Below are positions 21,560 through 32,420 of a stretch of DNA of 64,000 bases, one piece after another. This stretch comes from Chaetoderma sp. LZ-2023a (lineage: Eukaryota; Mollusca; Caudofoveata; Chaetodermatida; Chaetodermatidae): contig CM067372.1 in assembly GCA_034401795.1 (NCBI GenBank), forward strand, positions 13,774,940 to 13,838,939, read 5' to 3'. How positions within the stretch are numbered: the stretch's first letter is position 1; every line of letters starts with the position of its first letter. Position numbers and translations under genes: made by a program. Below the pieces are notes generated by a model that was not told where the DNA came from, searched no databases, and saw nothing but the letters and a program-made list of their open reading frames with translations.

Positions 21560-22460
21560 GAGCAATACATGCTTTCTGCATTGAGGATTTTAGTGTTTTT
21601 TGTGAAAGAAAATCTAAGTCTTTAATCTGTGATAGTTTGTGTGTTCGTGAAAGGATTAACTAAAGGATACTATGGAGAATACCACCGAAGATAACCAGGT
21701 TGTATCGTTCTTTATTATCCATAGTTAAAAGACTTAGGTCTCTAAATTTCGCTGTGTCGCATGTTCCAATTTCTGACCCCATAGAATCTGGGATGTGTGC
21801 TAACAACGATATATGCCAGACGATCGCCTTCTTTAACCCCCAACAGGCGATCGGCAGATATGAAAATAGGTGTTATGCTACGGTATTTCTAACACGAATA
21901 TCGGCTGACGTCGTTCTCCGTAGGATCCGAGCGGGTGACGTCACACCCGGTCGCTCGGATGTTTATGTGAAGAAAACTTTTTCATTAATTCGCGCATCGT
22001 GTTCTGGGTGCTGCGTACTAAGAATGGTACCGGAAACTTTAGAATGATCAAGTTTACGTGCGATCACGATCGGTTTGCAATGATCGGTGGTTTCAAAATT
22101 CTTGAGTAGATGCGTGGTCTGCGGTTTGTTATACATTTTGTTGTTTTCTTCACATATCGTGCTGCTTTCCTTAGGAGTATAATTTATATTGATTAGTAAA
22201 TATACCCCGAATGCTATGCGATATGATTCCTGGAGCCGTTACACATCCTGGAGGATCTATTATGGGTGTGTTTAATGCCCGCCTCGTTCTTGTCGTCATA
22301 ATCAATGCGATCGTTGTTGTAACGTGGCGGGGTGGGGTGCGGGAGGGTTACAGTTAATTTATGAGTCAAATTATTTGAAAATTAATTGTCTGCCTTCCAT
22401 CCGGGTCTCGTTCCGCTTGTTTATTGTAGGTTTGTGCTTACGTTATAGGCCAAGCCAGCC
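21560..22460 (+). other. DIRS copy 1 5' untranslated/leader region
   Basis: Non-coding between the left terminal repeat and the first recognisable gag codons. It is shared with copy 2 (29560-30440), for example ATTAATTCGCGCATC at about 21985 and 29961. A promoter is expected here in this family but I cannot point to one. Confidence 0.6.
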
Positions 22461-22469
22461 CCGCCATCA

Positions 22470-24652
22470 TGTGACGGATGCCATAAGTTTGTCCGTGTCG
22501 TGTTCAAGGACCATGTCTGTTTTAGGTGTTCCCTGTGTAATATTGATCATAGGTGTAATGTTTGTGCAGTGTGGTCCGTTGAGATGATGGTTAAGTTCCT
22601 TGCCAGAAGGACTTGGCTGGGTCTGACGCGGGGTCAGACGGTCCGAGAGTAAATCGTGGAGCGCCCGGTTCGGCCGGTGGGGGTGCTCCACGTCCCCAGC
22701 TGGAGGTGGCGGAGATGGCACCGCCGGCGTGGTTTGGTCCGGCTATGCAGGGTTTTTCTGCATAGCGTTCTGCCCATGCTGGTGTCGTCCCTTCTACCAA
22801 AGGTTGGGGGGCAGTTTCTCCCCATGCCTGTTGCGGATCCTGTCCTCGGACAGGATTCTGGACTGGTTACCGAGGGGGCCGTCTCGTACGGCCCCCTGGC
22901 AGTCCCGTCTGGCTTCGGCCAGACAGGTTTCTGTTTCTCTGCGGCCACCTCCGGGTGGTCCAGTAGCGGTGGCCGGTCCGTCAGGTGTGGGAGCCGTCTG
23001 CCAGGACGGTTCCACGGTTGACTCGTCTAGTGACGACTCTTCGGAGTCTGAAGACGAGGAGGCCGAGGAGGAGAGGTTGCTGCGGCCCGTGAAGCCGCAG
23101 GTGGAGAATATGGAGGTTGATTCCGTCCTGGACGGAACCGGCCTCCATTTGTCTGGTTTGGCGCAAGCCAGGTCAGCGGCTCCGCCTGTGGCTGAGGCAA
23201 ATCCGTTACCGTGCACCGGTTCCGTGCGGCTTGGTTTGGCACCAGCCGTCACGGGAACGGGTGTGCCGGGCCGGGCGTGGTACTCACCTATCTCGCCTGG
23301 TCCGGCAGTCGGACGTGGGGTGCCGTTGGCGCCCGTGTCCGGCTATGGTTCCGCGACTGCTACGGGTCCGTACGGTTTTCCGTGCGGACCTACCCCATGG
23401 ACCGGAGTGTTTCATGGGGTGGCGGCGGAACCGTGTGGTAGCGGAGTGCCTGGCGTGTCAGCCGTGGCTCCTTGCCGGGAGGCCGTGGCTGGCAGACCCG
23501 TGAGCACGTCAACGGGTGACGTGTTTGCGGGGGTGTCTTCATCGGAGGTAGATTGGTCAGATGCTCTGGCGTGGCTAGCCAGGGTTGACCCGTCTGTGGT
23601 TTCGGCCACGGCCGATGAAGATGCGCCCCGTGCATCGATCAGGACGGGGATTTTGCCCGCGGCCCGGATCCAGTCAGTGGGACTGGATCCACGGTTCATA
23701 GAATTGTTGGATGCTATTTATAGCAAACAACTGATGACCAAGGATCAGCTCCCTGCGGCCTCCAGGGAGGTGCGGGCAAGATGTCATATTCCGCGGGGGG
23801 GAATACGACAGGTATGGTGTAGTCCTGTCGGTCACGGAGGATGACCGATGGGTACTGGGCGTCCAGAGTGCCGTGGCGGGTCGCCCCGGTCCGGCACTTG
23901 TGGACAAGTCTCAGGTACACCAGGAAAAAGTCCTGTTCCTATGCGATGAGGGTGTGAGGGCAGCGATGAGCGCTGTCAACCACTCTTATCATCTCCTTCA
24001 GTCGGTGTGGGCTGAAGCGGGGGCAGGCCACCCTGTGCCACCTGTGGCGCTTTCATGTGTCACTGACGGCCTGGTGCTGTCGATGGACGCATTGGCAAGG
24101 GTGCAAGCGTGTGTGACGAAATCCAGGAGGCAAATGGTCATTGACCATATGCGTCCGGCTACGGCAGTCAGGGAGCGTCTTCTTGGGACGCCCCTGACAG
24201 GGCCTAGCATCTTCGGTGGCCAAGCGCGGGCCATCTTAGAGGATACCGCCAGTATCGCGCAGAATCGGTTAGCGGTAAACCTACAGCTAGAGCTAGTGCG
24301 GCAAGCGCACGCACTAGGGGCTGTGGGGAAACCGCTAACGGGACAACCTTCAAAGAAGCAGAAGAAGCATAAGGGCAAGGCGAAAGCTAGGCCTGTTGAG
24401 ACTTCTGCTTCAGCTGGGTTTTCGGGGCCGCCGCCGGCGAAGAAGCCCAGGAAGGTTGTAGAGGCGCCTACCCTCCCCAATGTTGCTCCTGACCGCCCTA
24501 GAGGCAGGAAGGGCAAGGGTAAGGGTAAGGCCTCAAAGGGCGGACAGAAGGGGGCCGAAGCGTACCTGAGGGTACGAAAGCTCCCTTCATATCCGCCTGG
24601 ACCGCGCCTGTGCGACAGGAACAGCGGTGCCAGTTATACCCGTCGTGCCTAG
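22470..24652 (+). pseudogene. DIRS copy 1 gag-like ORF, frameshifted
   Basis: Starts with a Cys-rich segment at 22467-22580 (CDGCHKFV, CFRCSLCN, CNVCAVW), shared with copy 2 at 30470. Compared with copy 2 there is a one-base loss near 22603, a one-base gain near 22755 and a shift in the G-run near 23797. The acidic segment SSDDSSESEDEEAEEERLL lies at about 23026. The conserved core LDPRFIELLDAIYSKQL and ASREVRARCHIPR lies at 23680-23795. The C-part 23873-24652 has VRAAMSAVNHSYHLLQSVW and a Lys/Arg/Gly-rich tail (RGRKGKGKGKASKGG). Role in the family: nucleic-acid-binding structural protein. This copy cannot make it without frame correction. Confidence 0.8.
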
Positions 24653-26805
24653 AACGAAATGGTTCTCTCTCTCTCTCGTTAAGAAAGAGGGGGGGGGGGG
24701 GGCGGACTGCGAGCCGGACAACCCCGTTAGACGTCGAGGCGTCTATGGTGGGTGGAAGGCTCATGCGTTTCGTCGAGGCCTGGCAAGGTGTGACGTCAGA
24801 CAGTCTGGTCCTGGGATGGTTATCCCAGGGTTACATGCCGGAGTGGTGGGACTTTCCACCACAAAATCTGTCTTTGGCACCTGTCTGGACACCCGTACCA
24901 AGGGAGCCAGACAAGTTAGAAGCCGTTCAAAAGGAAGTGTCGGGTTTGCTTCTGAAGGGAGCAATAAAACCAGCAAACCGAAACACTTCAGGCTTTTATT
25001 CAAACATGTTCCTTGTCCCCAAGAGCACAGGGGGATGGAGACCCATACTCAATCTCAGGCCATTAAATTGGTTTATCCATACGCCTCGGTTCCAGATGGA
25101 AACGCCGAGGTCGGTAATGGCGGGATTAAGGAAAGGAATGTGGTGTGTATCGATCGATCTGAAAAATGCATATTTCCACATTCCTATGAATCGGAGTTGG
25201 CACAGGTTTCTGAGATTTGCGTTTCAGAATCAAGTATGGGAGTTTACAGTTCTCCCGTTTGGCCTGTCGACAGCTCCGAGGGTTTTCACAAGAGTGGTCC
25301 TTGCGGTGACAGCGTTTCTCAGAAAAGAGAACGTGGCGCTACACACCTACATAGACGACTGGCTGCTCAAGGCAGACTCGGCAGCCAGGTTGAACGTGGA
25401 TACTGCTCTGACTCTGAAGTTACTTTCAGATCTACGCTGCATAGTCAACGAGGAGAAATCCGAGTTGACGCCCACTCAACATTTCGTTTATTTGGGGATG
25501 CGATTCGACCTCGAGGAGGGCAGGGTTTACCCGTCAGAGCCCAGAGTGGTGTCTCTGTTAACCATCCTCAAGAGTTTTCGAGTGGGAAACCACATTCAGG
25601 CGAGGCGGTTCCTTCAGATGCTGGGCATGATGGTCTCCATGGAGCAGGTTATCCCGTACGCTGCTCTAATGCGAAGGCCTATCCAGTTGTATCTGATGTT
25701 TCTGTGGAAACAGAGAACAGAACCCCTGTCAAAACTGGTGCCAGTTTTGGAGCCGATAATATCGCATCTTCTATGGTGGAAACAGCGTCAGAATCTCCTA
25801 TTAGGGGTTTCGCTGCACCTACCCCACCCCCAGCTGTCCGTCTACACGGATGCATCGCTGGAAGGGTGGGGTGCCTGCCTGGGAGAACACCAGGTCTCGG
25901 GCACATGGACTCTTCCGGAGAGTCAGCTGCATATCAATCTGTTGGAAATGATGGCAGTGGAACTGGCGTTGGAAGAGTTCCTTCCGATGATCAGGGGCAA
26001 GGTGATATTGATACGGTCGGACAATTCGACAGTAGTATCATATATAAATCGCCACGGCGGGACCAGGTCGCCCACTCTGTGTATCAGGGTGTGGCACTTG
26101 ATTCAATGGTGCAGGAATTACTCGGTTGTTTTGAAAGCAGCTCATATTCCTGGCCGATTGAACATTCTGGCGGATGCTTTGTCTCGCAGACAGAGAATCC
26201 TGCCAACAGAATGGTCCCTCAACCCTCCAGTTCTGCGACGGATCTTCGAGCATTGGGGCAAACCCAACGTGGACTTGTTCGCCACAAAGGAAAATGCTCA
26301 AATCATGACATATGTCTCGCCGATTCCAGATCCAAATGCCGTCGATACAGACGCTCTGGCGATAAGCTGGAGAGGGATGCACGCTTACGCGTACCCACCC
26401 ACCATTCTTCTACCGAAGGTATTGGTGAAGGTCAGGGAGGAACCGTGTCTGGTCCTGCTAATAGCGCCATATTGGCCAAGCAGGGCGTGGTTCACGGATC
26501 TTCTAGATCTGCTGGTGGAAAATCCTGTGCAGTTGCCCGAGATTCCGAACATAATCTCCCAGGCCAAGGGACGCTTCCTACACGAGCGTCCCGAAATGTT
26601 CAAATTGACTGTGTGGATGTTATCAAACAACGTTCCACGTCGGAAGGCTTTTCTCAACAGGCTGCTTATTTCATCGCGGCTGCGAGAAGGAGGTCAACCT
26701 TCAAGTCATATAACAACAAGGTTAACAGATTTGCACACTGGTGTGAAGAAAAGGGTATTGATACCTTTCAATCCACTATCAGCAAATAGCAGACTTTCTC
26801 TGTGA
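24610..26805 (+). CDS. DIRS reverse transcriptase / RNase H / methyltransferase-like polyprotein
   Basis: 731 open codons that overlap the gag end and the recombinase start. RT: GWRPILNLRPLNWF (about 142), CVSIDLKNAYFHIP (motif A, about 178), LPFGLSTAPRVFTR (motif B, about 217) and TYIDDWLLKA (motif C, about 246). RNase H: VYTDASLEGWGACL (about 410), INLLEMMAVELAL, IRSDNSTVVSYINR and GRLNILADALSR, giving D, E, D, D. The C-terminal part (VDLFATKENAQ, AISWRGMHAYAYPP, LLIAPYWPSRAWF) matches the methyltransferase-like region of DIRS elements. The first ATG giving the conserved MVGGRLMRFVEAW is at 24745. A 14-G run near 24689 precedes it and could vary in length. Function inferred from family. Confidence 0.92.
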   Translation: MRQEQRCQLYPSCLERNGSLSLSLRKRGGGGRTASRTTPLDVEASMVGGRLMRFVEAWQGVTSDSLVLGWLSQGYMPEWWDFPPQNLSLAPVWTPVPREPDKLEAVQKEVSGLLLKGAIKPANRNTSGFYSNMFLVPKSTGGWRPILNLRPLNWFIHTPRFQMETPRSVMAGLRKGMWCVSIDLKNAYFHIPMNRSWHRFLRFAFQNQVWEFTVLPFGLSTAPRVFTRVVLAVTAFLRKENVALHTYIDDWLLKADSAARLNVDTALTLKLLSDLRCIVNEEKSELTPTQHFVYLGMRFDLEEGRVYPSEPRVVSLLTILKSFRVGNHIQARRFLQMLGMMVSMEQVIPYAALMRRPIQLYLMFLWKQRTEPLSKLVPVLEPIISHLLWWKQRQNLLLGVSLHLPHPQLSVYTDASLEGWGACLGEHQVSGTWTLPESQLHINLLEMMAVELALEEFLPMIRGKVILIRSDNSTVVSYINRHGGTRSPTLCIRVWHLIQWCRNYSVVLKAAHIPGRLNILADALSRRQRILPTEWSLNPPVLRRIFEHWGKPNVDLFATKENAQIMTYVSPIPDPNAVDTDALAISWRGMHAYAYPPTILLPKVLVKVREEPCLVLLIAPYWPSRAWFTDLLDLLVENPVQLPEIPNIISQAKGRFLHERPEMFKLTVWMLSNNVPRRKAFLNRLLISSRLREGGQPSSHITTRLTDLHTGVKKRVLIPFNPLSANSRLSL

Positions 26806-27631
26806 GCTGTTCTTTTCAGGACTAGCTCCCGTCACAGTTGCTGGATACAAGTCAGCTTTGGCATCAGTTATCCCTTGTCTAGCCAACAGGGATAGTCCAG
26901 AGGTGGCCCAGTTAAATGTGATGTTGAAGGGAATGAGCAATCTCCGACTGAGACAACCGGTAGTCATTCCAGCCTGGAGTCTATCTTTAGTGCTTAATGT
27001 ACTGGCCAAGCACCCTTTCGCACCGTTGCGTTTGGCTAGTCTAAAGCATTTGACTCTAAAGGCGGTCTTTCTATTGGCAGCTTCCTCAGCTAGAAGGCGC
27101 AGTGAGATCCATGCGCTTTCGGCAGTGAGGAACCGATTTATTGTTTCTGGAGAAGGTCTGCATCTTCTGCCAAGAGCAGAGTTTATGTCAAAGAACCAAT
27201 CTTTGAGATATCCCGGCAAACCGATCATTATACCGAAGTTAACTAGGTTTGATCATGATGCCAGTGTCTGGTGCCCGGTCCGTGCTTTGACTAAGTACAA
27301 GAAACGGACTGACTCGTTACGGTCGAACGATAGACATCTGTGGATCTGCCATAAAAAGCCTTATGGCGCCGCATCCATGGATACTATCTCTCGTTGGGTG
27401 GTTGAATGCATTCAGACTACTCACGAGATGGCGACTGGGCACCAGGTGCAAGGCGTAAGGGCACACAATGTCAGAGGAATAGCCGCCTCGACCGCCCTTT
27501 ACAATGGTGTTCCGTTAGAGGACATCATGGCCGTTGCACAATGGCACTGTGAGTCCTCATTCACGGATTACTATATGAGGGATGTGTCAGACTCAGCCAA
27601 TCCACTCGCTTTAGCTGTTTTGAAACGATAG
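26616..27631 (+). pseudogene. DIRS copy 1 tyrosine recombinase, one frameshift
   Basis: The N-terminal DNA-binding part is read inside the RT ORF in another frame (FSQQAAYFIAAARRRSTFKS, NRFAHWCEEKGIDTF). After TAG at 26787-26789 it continues one frame over as QIADFLCELFFSGLAPVTVA. The catalytic part, to 27631, has SARRRSEIHAL (Arg I, about 27087), RAHNVRGIAAS (H-x2-R, about 27459) and QWHCESSFTDYYMRD (nucleophilic Tyr, about 27540). All catalytic residues are visible. The only defect I see is a one-base shift in AGCAAATAGC at about 26781. Known role: integrates the circular cDNA. Confidence 0.85.
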
Positions 27632-28147
27632 TTAGTGACCACACTGCTTTTCACCCTTTTCTCACTTTGGTAAGAAAAGAACCTAAAGCAGGCATGGTCA
27701 GGCGAGAGGATGTCAACCAGATTGTGTCACCGATGGCCGAACCGGTGAATGGTTGGAGGCGGTACGTCTGAAGTCCAATTATCATACGGTAATTCAATAA
27801 GTGAGAGTTTTTTGTATTATGTATATGTATCATGTTCATTCATCTTATATATTCATGCTCATTCCCAGGCTAATACATGGAATATGCAGGGAGTAGTTAA
27901 CCTTCTTGGCATATTTGTGTTTTCAGGCGAGATACATGTTCGTTAGTTCTCTCCCTTTTCTTAGGAGGAAAAAGGGGGGGGGGGGGGGCTGTGACGCGAA
28001 TGTGATTCGGTTCCGTGAACTTGACGGTCCTTTTAGGTCTCCGTTAGTCAAGTTTGAAGTCTAAAATCATTCTCCAAGGGGCAAAATTAGCATTTATGGC
28101 TTGCCCCTTCCCACCAGGTTACTGATCAAATCTGGTGTATATCAGAA
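27632..28147 (+). other. DIRS copy 1 3' non-coding region
   Basis: No ORF. Contains an approximately 14-G run near 27974. Homologous to 34178-34573 in copy 2. Confidence 0.6.
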
Positions 28148-28238
28148 GTAACAGAATGGTGAGTATTGATCGAAGGAGAATGCAGGAAATGTCAATTTCC
28201 CTTTCTCCGAGATCTAACAATACTCACCATTCTGTTAC
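28148..28238. repeat. Internal complementary region of DIRS copy 1
   Basis: 28148-28180 is the exact complement of the left end (21385-21417, 33 bp). 28181-28238 is the complement of the right end (28429-28486, 58 bp). It thus holds the circle junction, with the ends meeting between 28180 and 28181, as in DIRS1. Confidence 0.95.
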
Positions 28239-28292
28239 GGACCCAGCCTCCCAGACCCACGGAGGCAAGCCATAGTTTTCTCTTGTTTGGTG

Positions 28293-28449
28293 GCTATGCA
28301 AACAATATGAGCTCTATGGTAAACGGGTACTCGGCAGTTGGGAGCCGAGTACCCGGTTCCCAGGAGTCGGTAAAGCTTTCTAAGTCTATAATCCTAGAGC
28401 CGCTGTCAGGGCCAGCTGTATATCAGAAGTAACAGAATGGTGAGTATTG
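28293..28449 (-). repeat. Right inverted terminal repeat of DIRS copy 1
   Basis: Complement of 21397-21555 with few differences. Includes the hairpin GGGTACTCGGC...GCCGAGTACCC. Confidence 0.9.
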
Positions 28450-28486
28450 TTAGATCTCGGAGAAAGGGAAATTGACATTTCCTGCA

Positions 28487-29395
28487 GTCCGTCTGTGGCA
28501 GCCATATGGATAGGGTTCTGGCCCGTGTCCAGAGTTTTAGCTTGGACCTGAAGTTTAGAGAGTTACTGGATACAATCTATGCTAAGCAGCTCTTAACTAA
28601 AGGCCAACTTCCTGTGGTCTCTAGGGAGGTGCGGGCAAGATGTCGGATTCCTAGGGTGGCATACGACAGCTACGGCTCTGTCTCCATAGTCACTGAGGAT
28701 GATTGCTGGGTACAAGGTGTCCCAAGCGCTGGGGCAGATGCTCCTGCACTGGATAGGAGCCATGCCTCTACGGAGGAAGTCCTGTAACTGTGTGGTGAGG
28801 GTGGCTATGAATGCTGTCAACCACTCCTATCGCCTACTTCAGTCGGTATGGACTGAAGCGGGGCAAGCCGCCGGTGCTGCCAGCGGCGGTATCGTGCATC
28901 AATGACGGCCTTGTGCTGTTCATGGGCGCACTTGCCGGGTGCAAGCGAGAGTGACTAAGTCACGAAGGCAGATGGTCATTGGCCATATGCGTCTGGCTGT
29001 GGCTGTCAGGGATAGGTTGCTTGGAAACCTCCTGAATGGACCCAGTATCTTTGCTGGCCAAGCTCTGGCCATCCTAGAGGACTCGGTCAACATTGTACAA
29101 AACCGACTGGCAGTTAATATGCAGCTAGAGCTAGTGCACCAAGGGCACACGCTAGGGACTGCAGGCAAGCTGCCAGTGGGTCAGTCTTCAAATAAGCACA
29201 GTGGTAAGGGGAAGGTCTCCAAGGGCGGAAGGGAATGTATCATACCTGATGGTACGATAGATCCCTTACATCTGTCTGGACCGCACCTGTGCGACAGGAA
29301 CAGTGGTGCCCGTCGAGCCTTACAGGCCTAGGCCAAAGTGGCTCTATCTTTCCATCGTTAAGAAGGGGGGGACAATGGATCGGGAGCCAGCCACC
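28487..29395 (+). pseudogene. DIRS copy A, gag fragment 2
   Basis: Continues gag of copy A after copy 1: PSVAAIWIG, then a shift, LKFRELLDTIYAKQLLTKGQ, ASREVRARC-equivalent VSREVRARCRIP, NAVNHSYRLLQSVW and RQMVIGHMRLAVAVRDRLLG. It ends in a lysine-rich tail with HLCDRNSGARRALQA-stop. Internal deletions and shifts relative to copy 1. The RT start follows (ATGGATCGGGAGCCAGCCACC) and is cut at 29395 by copy 2. Confidence 0.8.
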
Positions 29396-29559
29396 TTCTC
29401 CTTCGATCAATATTTACCATTATATTACTCATTGATAATACATCTAGCTTGCTAGCTGGCTCTAGGAATCTAGATTTAGAAAGCTTTTCCAGCTCCTGGA
29501 GTACCCGTTTGCCAGAGAGACTCATTCTTGTTTTCATAGCAACAAGAGCAATACATGCT

Positions 29560-30440
29560 TTTTGCATATAGAAAGATCTTAGAGTTTTCTCAAAGCTTTC
29601 TTTGTGCCTAATTAAGCTAGTTTCGCACCAGGCATTATTGGATTTACAGTGGAAGGAACCACTGAAGCTCAGGTCGTATTCTTTCATGTTATTCTCCAGC
29701 ATATATGGAGACTTAAGTCTCTGAAATTTCATCTGTCCCAATTTCTAACCCCGAATCTGGAATGTGTGGTTACAACGAAATATGCCATATAAGATCACCT
29801 TCCTTTAACCCCATGGCGATCTGGCAGTAATATGAAACTAGCCGTTGGCTATACGTTTTTTAACACGGAAATTGGCGTATGTTGTTCAACCATATTATCC
29901 GAGCAGGTCACGTCACACCTGTGTTATCTCTCGGATTTTTGTGGTAAAGGAAATGTTTCATTAATTCGCGCATCTTATTCTTGGTGCTGCATGCGTTTTT
30001 GTACCATAAACTTTAGAATTATGTCAAGTTTTGTGTGTTAATCACGATCTGTCTGCATTGATCGATGATTTCAAAATTCTTGGTTAGAGATGTGTGTTCT
30101 GCGGTTTTACCGTGTTCTACAGCAGTTTGTTTAATGCCTTTTGTTGTGTCCTTCGCGTATCGTTTTGGCCTTCGTGTGAAAAGTATAATTTTGAAATTAA
30201 TTCTTAAATATACCGTGAATGTAATCGATATGGTTCCTGGTTCCATGTAATACATCCTTGAGGATCAATTTATGGGTGTATTAGTGGCCTGCTATCGTTC
30301 TTGTCACCAGATTATGCGACCTTGGTTGTAACATTGTGGGTGTGGGGTGCCGGAGGGTTAACATTTAATTTATGGTCAAAATATTTGAAAATTATTTGTC
30401 TGCTTTCCATTCCTGTTCCGTTCCGCTTTCTTATTTTAGG
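29560..30440 (+). other. DIRS copy 2 leader region
   Basis: Non-coding, homologous to 21600-22460. No promoter motif identified. Confidence 0.6.
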
Positions 30441-30442
30441 TT

Positions 30443-32420
30443 TTGTGCTTAATTTTTAGGCCAAGCCTACCCCCGCCATCGTGCTTTAAGTGCCACAAGT
30501 TTGTTACGGTTGCCTATAAGGACCATGCCTGTTTTAGATGCTCCAAGTGTAATGTTGACAATAGATGTAATGTTTGTGCAGTGTGGCCGGTTGAGTTTCT
30601 AGTTGGGTTCCTTGCCCAGAAGGACTTGGCTGGGTCTGACGCAGTGCGAAAAGAAATCGGGGAGCGTCCGTTTCGGGCCCTGTGGGCACTCCTCGTCTGA
30701 AGTCGGAAGCTTCGGAGATGGCACCTCCGGCATGGTTTGGGCTCGCTATGCATGGCTTCTTGCATAGCGTCCTGCCTACGCTGGTTTCATCTCTGATACC
30801 GACGACTAGGGCAATCTCTCCATGCCCGGTACGGACCCTGTCCTTAGACAGGGTACTGGACTGGTTACCGAGGGGCCATCTCGTATGGCTCCCTGGCCAT
30901 CCTGTCGGGCTCTGGCCTGGCCTGGCGGGTACTGCTTCTCTGCAGCCACCTCCGGGTGGTCCAGTGGCGGTAGCCGGTCCGTCGGGCATGTGAGTCATTT
31001 GCCAGGACGGGTCCAGTGTTTCCTCATCCGGTGACGACTCTTCGGTGTCTGAGGATGAGGAGGCCGAAGAGGAGAGGTTGTTGCGGCCTGAGATACCGTG
31101 GGTGGAGGTCAATTCCATCCTTGACGGAACTGCTCTCCATTTGTCTGGCTTGGTGCAAGCCATGGCAGCCACTCTGCCCATGGTTGAGGCCACACCGGTA
31201 CCGGGCACCTGTCCAGTGCTGGTTGGTTTGCCACCAACAACACAGTGACAGGTGCTGCTGGCCAGGCTTGGTACACGCCTATCTCGTCTGGTTCAGCGGC
31301 CACACGTGGGGTGCCATTGGCGCCCGTGTATGGCCACGGTTCCATAACAGCTACGGGTCAACGGTTTTCCGTGCGGGCCTACTCCATGGAACAGTTTGTC
31401 TCATGGGGTGGCGGCGGAACCATGCAGTACCGGTGTTGCTGGTTTGCCAGCAGTGGCCCCTAGCCGGGAGGCCGCTGCTGATAGACCCGTGAATACATCA
31501 ACAGGTGATGTATTCATGGGGGTGTCTTCTTCGGAGATGGACTGGTCTGAGATCCTGGCTTCGTTAGCCAGGGTAGACCCATCCATAGTTCCGGGAGAAG
31601 ACATGCCCCGTCCATCGGTTGCGTCGATTCGGATGGGGGTCTTGCCCGCGGCTCAGATTCAGTCCATTGGACTGGATCCACAGTTCAAGGAGTTGCTCGA
31701 TGCTATTTATAGCAATCAACTCTTGACCAAGAGCCAGCTCCCTGCAGCCTCTAGGGAGGTGCGGGCAAGGTGCCGTATTCCCAGAGTGGTGTATGAGCAC
31801 TATGGTGTGGTACCAACGGTCATTGAGGATGACCGTTGGGTTCTTGAGGTTCAGAGCGCTGAAGCGGATGGTCCCAAACAGGCGCTTGTGGACAGTTTCC
31901 AAGCACACAACGAGGAAGTCCTGTCCCTGTGTGATGAGGGAGTGAGGGCAGCAATGAATGCTGTCAATCACTCTTATCGCTTGCTTCATTCGGTGTGGGC
32001 TGAAGCTTGGGCAGGCTGCCCTGTGCCACCTGTGGTGCTGTCTTGTATAAACGACGGCCTGGTGCTGTCGATGGATGCTTTGGCCAGGGTGCAAGTGCAT
32101 GTTGCTAATCAGTTGACCATTCAACCTTCCTCCAAGAAACAGATTATTATTATTATTATTAGAGTGGAATAGAGCAAAGCGAAAGCCAAGCCAGCTTCTG
32201 CTATTGCTGGGCCTTCGCAGCCACCTGCGACTGAGAAGGCGAGGAATGTTGTGGCGGCTCCTGCCCAACCCAGTGGTGCTCCTGATTGCCCGAGAGGCGG
32301 GAAGGGCTAGGGGAATGGCAAGGGTAAGTTCACCAAGGGCGGAAAGAAGGGTATGGTGGCTCCATTCATATTTGCCTGGACTGCGCCTGTGCGACAGAAA
32401 CAGTGGTGCCAGTTAGACCG
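30443..32420 (+). pseudogene. DIRS copy 2 gag-like ORF, broken and shortened
   Basis: The N-terminal Cys-rich part is open here (30443-30700): CFKCHKFVTVAYKDHACF, RCSKCNVDNRCNVCAVW, then FLAQKDLAGSDAV. Other pieces: APPAWFGLAMHGFLHSVLP (about 30720), the acidic segment SEDEEAEEERLL (31048), and 31396-32172 with LDPQFKELLDAIYSNQL and ASREVRARCRIPRVVY. About 240 bp of the RNA-binding C-part are deleted, and a (TTA)n run (32143-32160) with stop follows. The tail resumes near 32176 and ends HSYLPGLRLCDRNSGAS (32365-32416). Frame changes are needed throughout. Confidence 0.75.

Larger units (their letters stand above)
21385..28486 (+). mobile_element. DIRS copy 1 (tyrosine-recombinase retrotransposon), 7102 bp
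   Basis: Full DIRS architecture: inverted terminal repeats (21397-21555 and 28293-28449), gag, RT/RNase H/methyltransferase-like ORF, overlapping tyrosine recombinase, and an internal complementary region at 28148-28238 that joins the complements of both outer ends. There is no target duplication: copy A gag reads straight across the insert (ends CCCC at 21384, resumes GTCCGTCTG at 28487). Known mechanism of the family: a circular DNA intermediate inserted by the recombinase. Confidence 0.95.

Noticed and set aside
22794-24516. Minus-strand and alternative-frame ORFs of 60-172 codons over DIRS gag
   Set aside because: GC-rich shadows of the plus-strand gag; no conserved motifs and not shared with copy 2.
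24627-26560. 720-codon ORF in the frame overlapping DIRS RT
   Set aside because: Shadow of the RT ORF except for its last ~60 codons, which are the recombinase N-terminus.
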